Positions 1 through 4,919 of a stretch of DNA of 5,658 nt are shown piece after piece. A model generated the notes under the pieces. It did no database searches. It was given only the letters and a program-made list of their open reading frames with translations, and was not told the origin of the DNA. Each line of letters opens with the position of its first letter. The stretch's first letter is position 1. Origin of the DNA: Caldifarciminota bacterium (GTDB lineage Bacteria; Hydrothermota; Tepidihabitantia; B3-TA06); assembly GCA_014729665.1 (NCBI GenBank), contig WJJO01000214.1, positions 1 to 5,658 of the forward strand, read 5' to 3'. Both the position numbers and the translations under genes were made by a program.

Positions 1-107
1 ATTACTTGAAGGAGATGGAATTCAGATACAACTACAGAGATTTGACTTTTGACCAGCAGGTGAATAAACTAGTAGAAATACTTATGAGGAAACCAAATTA
101 TGCTTAG
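1..107 (+). CDS. IS1595-family (ISXO2-like) transposase, C-terminal fragment
   Basis: Reading from base 3, the window opens inside a coding region that gives 34 residues beginning YLKEMEFRYNYRDLTFDQQ and ending RKPNYA. It closes with two consecutive TAG stops (105-107 and 108-110). The string with E-F-R-Y-N-x-R followed by a short helix rich in L, V and I is typical of the last residues of ISXO2-like DDE transposases of the IS1595 family, where the motif lies just after the catalytic core. The catalytic residues, start codon and left end of the element are outside the window, so whether the gene is intact cannot be judged. The family call rests on this short tail only. It reads in the same direction as the downstream genes but is separated from them by about 300 nt. 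Confidence 0.7.
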   Translation, partial: YLKEMEFRYNYRDLTFDQQVNKLVEILMRKPNYA

Positions 108-135
108 TAGTTCGATACTAAACTATACAAGACCC
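1..135 (+). mobile_element. Right end of an IS1595-like insertion sequence (left end outside window)
   Basis: The transposase tail ends at 107, and 28 nt later the sequence reaches a CAAGACCC string (128-135). Read from the outside in, this gives GGGTCTTGTATAGTTTAG, which begins with a G-run like many IS1595-family terminal repeats. The bases just beyond (136-143, ATAATATA) would be one copy of the 8-bp target duplication usual for this family. The left terminal repeat is not in the window, so the boundary is inferred. Flanking DNA (136-188) is very AT-rich, as is common at insertion targets. Confidence 0.45.
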
Positions 136-188
136 ATAATATATTAATAATACAATTATAACAATTTCATAATTTTACGCTAATTCAC
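136..188. other. AT-rich intergenic stretch
   Basis: This segment between the inferred IS end and the candidate promoter is almost entirely A and T. It contains no open frame of note, no hairpin and no recognisable RNA gene. It may be the original upstream DNA of CDS1 into which the insertion sequence moved. Confidence 0.5.
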
Positions 189-216
189 TTGACAACTATC
201 TTCTTTGGCGTAATAT
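189..216 (+). promoter_or_regulatory. Candidate sigma-70 promoter for CDS1 leader
   Basis: A perfect -35 box TTGACA (189-194) is followed after 16 nt by TAATAT (211-216), a 4/6 match to the -10 consensus. An alternative -10, TATATA at 214-219, would give a 19-nt spacer. Transcription would start near 223-226, a few bases before the structured leader at 230. A perfect TATAAT at 241-246 has no convincing -35 and would start inside the fold, so it is less favoured. The promoter is probable, but the -10 is not certain. Confidence 0.5.
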
Positions 217-223
217 ATATAGA

Positions 224-408
224 AATCACGGGTGGCGGGTTATAATTCATTCGGATGTAACCGAGGGAGACAGGGCCGATCCGAAGGAAAGCCGAAGAAT
301 AAAGCGTGTGAGGGCACCCCCCGAAATATAACTGAAAGGAGGTAAACCTATTGATATATTTCCGAAATAAATGAGATTATAAAACAATAACTACTAGGAG
401 GAAAAGTA
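224..408 (+). promoter_or_regulatory. Long structured 5' leader of CDS1, possible cis-regulatory RNA
   Basis: The 185 nt before CDS1 contain several complementary segments. GGGTG (230-234) can pair with CACCC (315-319) to close a domain. Inside it, GGTTATA (238-244) can pair with TGTAACC (256-262, one G-U pair). The loop of that hairpin carries TTCGGA (250-255), complementary to TCCGAA (280-285), which would make an H-type pseudoknot; if the first hairpin opens, the pairing extends to 7 bp (250-256 with 279-285). Purine-rich unpaired stretches (263-275, 286-290) lie between. Downstream come a perfect Shine-Dalgarno (335-343), a 7-codon mini-ORF, and the CDS1 ribosome site AGGAGG (396-401). 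I compared it by eye with glycine, c-di-GMP-I, glutamine, ydaO, ZTP and SRP RNA consensus elements and found no match. Structure is seen by hand pairing only; function is inferred. Confidence 0.4.
351..374 (+). CDS. Possible 7-codon leader peptide (TTG start)
   Basis: A perfect Shine-Dalgarno, AAAGGAGGT (335-343), lies 8 nt before a TTG codon that opens a frame reading (M)IYFRNK and stops at TGA (372-374). The ribosome site is stronger than that of CDS1, yet no longer frame follows it. CDS1 starts 34 nt downstream with its own AGGAGG. It could be a leader peptide coupling translation to the upstream RNA fold, or a remnant of a lost start. There is no homology evidence, and a chance occurrence is possible. 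Confidence 0.2.
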   Translation: MIYFRNK

Positions 409-1821
409 ATGTACTACCGTAATTTCATTACAGCTTTGGCTGTACTTATACTAGCCGGGGGTCTTTTTGCCGACGCACCGGACACCCTGTGGACGAAAAC
501 CTACGGCGGTGAACAGCAGGATACCGCCTATTCGGTATGCCCCACCTCAGACGGTGGATACGTTATCGCCGGTATTACCAACTCCATGGGTGCAGGCGAC
601 TGTGACGGCTACCTTGTAAAGACGGATTCTGCAGGCAACCTCGATTGGGAACAAACCTACGGTTCTGAGTTTGCAGATGGTTTCTTTAACGTTTTAGAAA
701 CCTCAGATGGTCATTATTTAGTCTCTGGATGGACCAGTATAACTCCATTTAACACTGATTCGTGGCTGGTAAAGGTCGACGCCTTGGGCAATGTAGTTTG
801 GGAAAAAACCTACGGAGGGGGAGATATCGATTCCACAATAGGCATGGTGCCTACTCATGACGGAAACTATCTGGCCGTTGGATACTCGGTTTCATATGCT
901 ACTGAAGGTTATGCCGATGCCTGGGTTCTCAAGTTCGATCCTGAAACCGGTGACACTCTATGGGCAAAGACCTATAATTATAGTACAGGCAGTGGAGATT
1001 TTTTTGTCTCCGGTTGCCAAACTCCAGATGATGGATTCCTTTTTACGGGAGCTACCAGCGTAGCTGTTGGTAATTGGGATACTTACGTTGTAAAGACGGA
1101 TTCCTTCGGAGTACCGATGTGGAGTAGATCGTACCACTGGGGTGTGTACGATCGAGTATTCAGCGCCTGTCAGACTTCTGACGGGAGCTATCTTATTACA
1201 GGAACCGCTAACTTAGGACAAGGCGAAGTCTTAATCCTTAAAATGGATGAGGCTGGCGACACGGTATGGACAAAACTATACGGCGGCGAAGGTGAAGATA
1301 GAAGCTGGGGAATCTGTCCTTCAGGTGACACAATGTTTTTCGTGTCAGGAAGAACATCATCGTTCGGCTCAGGCGGTTACGATCTTTGGATACTCGCAAT
1401 TGATACAGAAGGTGATACCTTGTGGACCGACACCTACGGCGGTACAGGAGATGAATGGTGTTATTTCCCAATTATGAACGCTAAAGGTAACTTGATGCTG
1501 CCCGCCTACACAACCTCCTGGGGAGCAGGTGGTGCCGACTTCTGGCTGCTTGAGTACGGCTGTGAGGAGGAACCCGGTGTTACCGAAGTACTAATCGACT
1601 CACCAATTCGAATCACAACCTACTTTAACCGGTTATCCTATGAGATTACGAACGAAGCTCAACTTACACTGTACTCCGCCGACGGGCGCAGGGTGCTTAC
1701 CGAAACCTTGAAAGGTAAAGGCGTATGGGAAGCATCCGATGCCATTCCAGCAGGCGTGTATTTCGCAAGGGTTGATTCCGGCATGTTTTCAACAACCAAG
1801 AGACTTATAGTAATCAGATAA
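409..1821 (+). CDS. Secreted seven-repeat beta-propeller protein with T9SS-like C-terminal sorting domain
   Basis: This 470-residue protein starts at ATG 409, 7 nt after AGGAGG (396-401). Residues 1-21 or 1-23 form a Sec signal peptide: Y-Y-R, a hydrophobic core, and possible cleavage after LFA or ADA. Seven repeats follow, each opening with W-x-(K)-(T)-Y-G-G (Trp at 28, 80, 131, 185, 238, 287, 339; spacing 49-54) and containing T-x-D-G-x-Y-(L/V)-(I/V)-x-G and D-x-(W/Y)-(L/V)-(V/L)-K-x-D. Seven regular units match a seven-bladed propeller of the kind common in large secreted Bacteroidota/FCB proteins. Residues 389-470 form a separate beta-rich domain with EAQLTLYS-DGR, GVYFA and a basic end (KRLIVIR), resembling type IX (Por type A) sorting domains and homologous to the end of CDS2. 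No catalytic residues are visible; adhesion or ligand binding at the cell surface is an inference. Expression probably depends on the structured leader upstream. Confidence 0.88.
   Translation: MYYRNFITALAVLILAGGLFADAPDTLWTKTYGGEQQDTAYSVCPTSDGGYVIAGITNSMGAGDCDGYLVKTDSAGNLDWEQTYGSEFADGFFNVLETSDGHYLVSGWTSITPFNTDSWLVKVDALGNVVWEKTYGGGDIDSTIGMVPTHDGNYLAVGYSVSYATEGYADAWVLKFDPETGDTLWAKTYNYSTGSGDFFVSGCQTPDDGFLFTGATSVAVGNWDTYVVKTDSFGVPMWSRSYHWGVYDRVFSACQTSDGSYLITGTANLGQGEVLILKMDEAGDTVWTKLYGGEGEDRSWGICPSGDTMFFVSGRTSSFGSGGYDLWILAIDTEGDTLWTDTYGGTGDEWCYFPIMNAKGNLMLPAYTTSWGAGGADFWLLEYGCEEEPGVTEVLIDSPIRITTYFNRLSYEITNEAQLTLYSADGRRVLTETLKGKGVWEASDAIPAGVYFARVDSGMFSTTKRLIVIR
1573..1818 (+). other. C-terminal sorting-like domain of CDS1 (shared with CDS2)
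   Basis: Residues 389-470 align without difficulty to residues 874-954 of CDS2. Shared positions include PGV-E, SPI, NRL-Y, EAQLTLYS-DGR, L-ET, GKG-W, GVYFA and IV-R at the end. The DNA is also close: 1654-1676 matches 4589-4611 at 22 of 23 bases. Such domains are known as export signals for type IX secretion in Bacteroidota; for this organism that role is inferred. Confidence 0.7.
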
Positions 1822-1830
1822 TCATATTTG

Positions 1831-1858
1831 GCAGGGGCACGGTAGGCCGTGCCCCTGC
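1831..1858. repeat. Perfect 12-bp GC-rich palindrome after CDS1
   Basis: GCAGGGGCACGG (1831-1842) and CCGTGCCCCTGC (1847-1858) are perfect inverted arms around a 4-nt loop, TAGG. It begins 9 nt after the CDS1 stop. There is no T-run after it, so it is not a standard intrinsic terminator. It may instead be a REP-like dispersed palindrome that protects the 3' end of the message or attenuates read-through into CDS2. Its outline (AGGGGC ... CCCT-x-CAT) is shared with the palindrome after CDS2. Confidence 0.75.
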
Positions 1859-1860
1859 AT

Positions 1861-1879
1861 CTCGTTATTGAGTAACGAG
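1861..1879 (+). promoter_or_regulatory. Small hairpin touching the CDS2 ribosome-binding site
   Basis: CTCGTTA (1861-1867) and TAACGAG (1873-1879) form a perfect 7-bp stem with the loop TTGAG. The last two paired bases, A1878 and G1879, are the first bases of the CDS2 Shine-Dalgarno AGGAGG (1878-1883). The hairpin could therefore modestly affect initiation of CDS2, or stack under the preceding palindrome. Effect on expression is inferred. Confidence 0.4.
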
Positions 1880-1883
1880 GAGG
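1878..1883 (+). promoter_or_regulatory. Ribosome-binding site fixing the CDS2 start
   Basis: AGGAGG lies 5 nt before ATG 1889, which opens the signal peptide MKKTAIII. A longer frame starting at TTG 1868 would add MSNEEED before the signal peptide, would overlap this ribosome site and would have no site of its own, so ATG 1889 is the start chosen. Confidence 0.8.
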
Positions 1884-1888
1884 AAGAC

Positions 1889-4753
1889 ATGAAAAAAACA
1901 GCAATCATAATCATTGCGTGCCTGGCTGTCGCAGGCACAGCCTTTGCCCAGGTTACCGAAGAATGGGTGGCCCGGTACAATGGACCGGCAAGCAACCATG
2001 ATTACGTTCATGCCATGGCAATTGACGAGGAAGGAAATGTCTATGTTACAGGCGTTACAGTTCCTTATCTGACCATGGGTGGAGCAGAGCATGAGACAGT
2101 AATGTACAACTCTGATGGAGAAGAGCAATGGATAGCACGGTACGACGGACCGGGTTGGGGAGAAAACCACGCAAATGACGTGGCAGTAGATGATGCTGGA
2201 AACGTCTACATTACTGGCGGTTTAGACCTTGAAGTTATATACTACGATGAGGGTGACTATGCGACCATAAAGTATAACTCAGATGGTGAAGAAGAATGGG
2301 TAGCTATATACGACAGTCCAGAAAACGGTTACGATGAAGCCTACGCCATGGCAATAGACGATGACGGTAATGTCTACGTTACTGGTGAAAGCAATGGAAA
2401 CTTTGCAACTATAAAGTATAACTCAGATGGAGAAGAAGAATGGATAGCTATATACGATGGACCGGAAAGCGATTATGGCGAAGCCTATGCGATAGCAGTT
2501 GACGGAACAGGTAACGTCTACGTTACAGGCCAAAGTAGTTATGATTACGTTACAGTCAAATATAACCCCTCCGGGACTGAGAAATGGGTAGCAAGATACG
2601 ATGGACCGGCGAACTATGGGGATTCACCCACTGACATCTCGATTGACGATGCAGGAAATATCTATGTTACCGGTTACAGCTCCGGTGGTTCAGAATTCAG
2701 CAGGGATGACTATGCGACCATTAAGTACGACAGCACTGGCAATGAGCTTTGGGTAGCCCGATACGATGGACAGGATAGTAAAGAAGACAGAGCAAAAGCT
2801 ATCGCAACAGATGGTTCAGGTAACGTCTACGTTACTGGCTACACAGACTATTCCTATGAGTTAAGTTCTGCGGATTATACAACCGTGAAATATAACTCTG
2901 AAGGAGAAGAACAATGGGTATCCCGGTACGACGGACCGGAAGGTGATGATGATTATGCCTGTGATTTGAAGGTTGATGGATCGGGAGACATTTATGTCAC
3001 TGGCTACAGTACCGGTTCAGAACCTGATTCAAGCTATGACTTTGCAACCGTTAGGTACAACTCTCAGGGAGTAGAACAATGGGTAACCAGGTACGCAAAT
3101 GGTTCAGCGAGAGCCATAGCAGTCGATGGTGCTGGAAACGTCTACGTTGCTGGCAACTACGAAGGTACAGGACCCTATGACAGTGATTATGCGACCGTTA
3201 AGTATAACTCTGAAGGCATCGAACAGTGGGTAACCCTGTGTGAAGGTCCCTTAAGCGGAAATGATGTTCCTAAAGCCATGGCAATAGATCTAGATAACAA
3301 CATCTACGTTACAGGCTTCTGTGCTAGTCCAGAAAGCGGGAGCAGAGACTTTGCGACCGTAAAATACAATTCAGCGGGCATCGAGCAATGGGTTGTCCGG
3401 TATGACGGGCCTGCAAACGAACGCGATATAGCCTATGCAATAACAGTTGACAATGCAGGTAACGTCTACGTTACAGGATCAAGCGAAGGTTTAGAATCAT
3501 ACTATAACTACGCGACCGTCAAGTATAATACTTCAGGCGAGGAACAATGGGTAGCCCGGTACGACGAACCGGAAAACGGCTGGGGTCAAGGTGCATATGC
3601 AATTGCAGTTGATGAAGAAGGCAATGTCTATGTCACAGGTTCCAGCGAAGGTTCGGGAACCGAAAATGATTATGTAACGATTAAGTACAATATGGCAGGT
3701 GAAGAACAATGGAAAACCCGTTACGATGGACCGGCAAGCCTTGATGATGGAGCTTCAGATATTGCGCTAGACGATGCAGGTAACGTCTACGTTACCGGTT
3801 ACAGTACCGGTTCAGAGATCGATTCAAACTACGACTACGCAACCGTTAAGTACAATTCTGAAGGTTTCGAGCAATGGGTGGCCAGGTACGATGGACCTGT
3901 AAGTGGAGATGATTTTCCAAGTGATTTGACAGTTGACGGTTCGGGAAACATTTACGTTACAGGCACGAGCGTTGGTTCAGGAACAGGGAGAGACTATACA
4001 ACAATCAAGTATAGTCAATCCGGTGAAGAACAGTGGTCAGTCCGGTTTAATGGACAGGCAAACTTTGATGATTTTGGCAGAGACATTGCGGTTGACGATG
4101 TAGGTAATGCCTACATTACAGGTTCCAGCACTGGTTCAGGAACCGGCGAGGACTACGCTACCATAAAATACACTACATCGGGTGAGCTACTATGGGTAGC
4201 CCGTCACGAAGGATCGGCAGGCGGAGATGATAAAGCCTATGCTATGACTGTTGATGCTGCCGGCAACGTCTACGTTACAGGCTCTACTGACTTTTTTCAT
4301 GAGTTAGATACTAGAGATTATACAACCATTAAGTACAATACCTCAGGTGTAAAGCAATGGGTAATACGGTACGATGGTCCGGGTAGCGGTGGTGATGTAG
4401 CTTTAGATATTGCACTAGACAATGTTGATAATGTCTACGTTACGGGCTGGAGCTTGGGTTTAGGTGGTTATGGTGACGACTTCGCAACCATCAAGTACAG
4501 CCAGGGGCCGGGTGTGGCTGAAGCTCCGGTAACCTCACCCATTCAACTTACCTCTACACTCAACCGCTTGGCTTATGACGTACCTACTGAAGCTCAACTC
4601 ACACTGTACTCAGTTGACGGACGCAAGGCTCTTGAAGAGACGGTGGAGGGTAAGGGCACCTGGACACCCGCCTCACTTCCAACCGGGGTGTACTTCGCAA
4701 AACTTTCCACCGGGGTTTACTCGGTTCGGAAAAAAATGATTGTTCTGCGTTAA
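1889..4753 (+). CDS. Large secreted SBBP-type beta-propeller protein, sixteen repeats, with T9SS-like C-terminal domain
   Basis: This 954-residue protein has a clear signal peptide (MKKTAIIII..., cleavage expected after AFA at residue 20). Residues 22-873 are sixteen tandem repeats of about 48-56 residues, each running E-(Q/E)-W-V-x-R-Y-D-G-P, then A-(I/M)-x-(V/I)-D-x-x-G-N-V-Y-V-T-G, then D-(Y/F)-A-T-(I/V)-K-Y-N-S-x-G. This is the signature of the SBBP (seven-bladed beta-propeller) repeat family. Sixteen units would suit two eight-bladed propellers, but that split is a guess. Repeats 3 and 4 are short near-copies, and repeat 8 has lost the DGP loop. Residues 874-954 form the same C-terminal module as CDS1. 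The repeats are acidic, and there is no catalytic motif. It lies 67 nt after CDS1 with no promoter between them, so one operon is likely. Surface display or release into the medium is inferred; binding partners are unknown. Confidence 0.9.
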   Translation: MKKTAIIIIACLAVAGTAFAQVTEEWVARYNGPASNHDYVHAMAIDEEGNVYVTGVTVPYLTMGGAEHETVMYNSDGEEQWIARYDGPGWGENHANDVAVDDAGNVYITGGLDLEVIYYDEGDYATIKYNSDGEEEWVAIYDSPENGYDEAYAMAIDDDGNVYVTGESNGNFATIKYNSDGEEEWIAIYDGPESDYGEAYAIAVDGTGNVYVTGQSSYDYVTVKYNPSGTEKWVARYDGPANYGDSPTDISIDDAGNIYVTGYSSGGSEFSRDDYATIKYDSTGNELWVARYDGQDSKEDRAKAIATDGSGNVYVTGYTDYSYELSSADYTTVKYNSEGEEQWVSRYDGPEGDDDYACDLKVDGSGDIYVTGYSTGSEPDSSYDFATVRYNSQGVEQWVTRYANGSARAIAVDGAGNVYVAGNYEGTGPYDSDYATVKYNSEGIEQWVTLCEGPLSGNDVPKAMAIDLDNNIYVTGFCASPESGSRDFATVKYNSAGIEQWVVRYDGPANERDIAYAITVDNAGNVYVTGSSEGLESYYNYATVKYNTSGEEQWVARYDEPENGWGQGAYAIAVDEEGNVYVTGSSEGSGTENDYVTIKYNMAGEEQWKTRYDGPASLDDGASDIALDDAGNVYVTGYSTGSEIDSNYDYATVKYNSEGFEQWVARYDGPVSGDDFPSDLTVDGSGNIYVTGTSVGSGTGRDYTTIKYSQSGEEQWSVRFNGQANFDDFGRDIAVDDVGNAYITGSSTGSGTGEDYATIKYTTSGELLWVARHEGSAGGDDKAYAMTVDAAGNVYVTGSTDFFHELDTRDYTTIKYNTSGVKQWVIRYDGPGSGGDVALDIALDNVDNVYVTGWSLGLGGYGDDFATIKYSQGPGVAEAPVTSPIQLTSTLNRLAYDVPTEAQLTLYSVDGRKALEETVEGKGTWTPASLPTGVYFAKLSTGVYSVRKKMIVLR
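1952..4507 (+). repeat. Coding tandem repeat array, sixteen ~160-nt units
   Basis: The sixteen protein repeats of CDS2 are also visible at DNA level, for example in the recurring GGTAACGTCTACGTTAC block. Adjacent units 2/3 and 3/4 share a 47-nt segment (2267-2313 and 2411-2457) with only two mismatches, 144 nt apart. Units 7 and 12 share 17 identical bases (3005-3021 and 3800-3816). Units 6 and 15 share the protein pattern TD(Y/F)...EL...DYTT. This points to growth by both tandem and block duplication. Confidence 0.85.
4508..4750 (+). other. C-terminal sorting-like domain of CDS2 (shared with CDS1)
   Basis: Residues 874-954 start at PGVAEAPVTSPI, carry EAQLTLYSVDGR and GVYFAKL, and end in a basic segment, RKKMIVLR. 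The layout and final residues match the CDS1 end, while the repeat regions before them are of different types. It fits a type A sorting domain that would be removed or anchored on export; the secretion machinery itself is not in the window. Confidence 0.7.
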
Positions 4754-4764
4754 TTAGATAAGAA

Positions 4765-4788
4765 AGGGGCGACTCGTGAGTCGTCCCT
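4765..4788. repeat. GC-rich palindrome after CDS2
   Basis: AGGGGCGACT (4765-4774) pairs with AGTCGTCCCT (4779-4788) over 10 bp with one G-U pair, loop CGTG. It begins 11 nt after the CDS2 stop. As after CDS1, no T-run follows. Its skeleton resembles the 1831-1858 palindrome and the dispersed GGGGC...GCCCC intergenic palindromes seen in many bacterial genomes. Confidence 0.65.
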
Positions 4789-4823
4789 ACATTGTGAAGG
4801 CAAAACTGATAGTAGTTGAATAA

Positions 4824-4857
4824 TTCCAGGTTGACGGTGCATATCGTCTACCTGGAA
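4824..4857. promoter_or_regulatory. Long inverted repeat upstream of the CDS3 promoter
   Basis: TTCCAGGT (4824-4831) and ACCTGGAA (4850-4857) are perfect arms. After one mismatch, GACG (4833-4836) pairs with CGTC (4845-4848), giving a 13-position stem with one mismatch and an 8-nt loop. It ends 8 nt before the -35 box of CDS3. It could be a terminator-like hairpin closing the upstream operon (though no T-run follows) or a binding site for a regulator of CDS3. The pairing is seen; the role is not. Confidence 0.5.
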
Positions 4858-4865
4858 CTGTCGGC

Positions 4866-4894
4866 TTGACACTTCCGAGGAACTGTCTTATACT
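4866..4894 (+). promoter_or_regulatory. Strong sigma-70-type promoter for CDS3
   Basis: TTGACA (4866-4871, perfect), a 17-nt spacer and TATACT (4889-4894, 5/6) form a near-ideal housekeeping promoter. The start of transcription would fall near 4901, leaving a leader of about 19 nt that contains the ribosome site of CDS3. This makes CDS3 a separate transcription unit from the two propeller genes. Confidence 0.8.
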
Positions 4895-4906
4895 CTCCCT
4901 CAAATC

Positions 4907-4913
4907 AAGGAGG
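4907..4913 (+). promoter_or_regulatory. Ribosome-binding site fixing the GTG start of CDS3
   Basis: AAGGAGG sits 6 nt before GTG 4920, which opens directly into a lipoprotein signal sequence. The next in-frame ATG is at codon 29, beyond the lipobox, so GTG is the start. Confidence 0.85.
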
Positions 4914-4919
4914 CAATTC

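Noticed and set aside
241..246. Perfect TATAAT as the CDS1 promoter -10
   Set aside because: The bases 17 nt upstream match TTGACA poorly, there is no extended -10 TG, and the start would fall within the folded leader. The TTGACA at 189 with TAATAT is preferred.
224..330. Leader as a known riboswitch or SRP RNA (CCGAAGGAAAGCC resembles parts of glycine and glutamine riboswitches and of the SRP apical loop)
   Set aside because: Only short purine-rich fragments agree. The glycine class lacks its CUCAGGCAAAAGGAC part, and the SRP loop lacks the paired GUCAGG and AGCAGCC arrangement. No class could be named honestly.
1238..1471. Minus-strand frame inside CDS1, and similar frames at 1659-1904 (-), 1865-2170 (-), 857-1063 (+) and 1247-1477 (+)
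   Set aside because: These are shadows of the long propeller genes, with no ribosome sites or recognisable protein features.
1831..1858. Rho-independent terminators after CDS1 and CDS2
   Set aside because: Strong stems are present, but neither is followed by a T-run, so they are listed as palindromic repeats and not as terminators.
1868..1888. TTG start seven codons upstream for CDS2
   Set aside because: It would put acidic residues before the signal peptide, lies in a hairpin loop and has no ribosome site. ATG 1889 has AGGAGG at 5 nt.
1952..4507. CRISPR-like array suggested by regularly spaced repeats
   Set aside because: The repeats are in frame, encode the SBBP motif, and the sequence between them is homologous from unit to unit rather than unique spacers.
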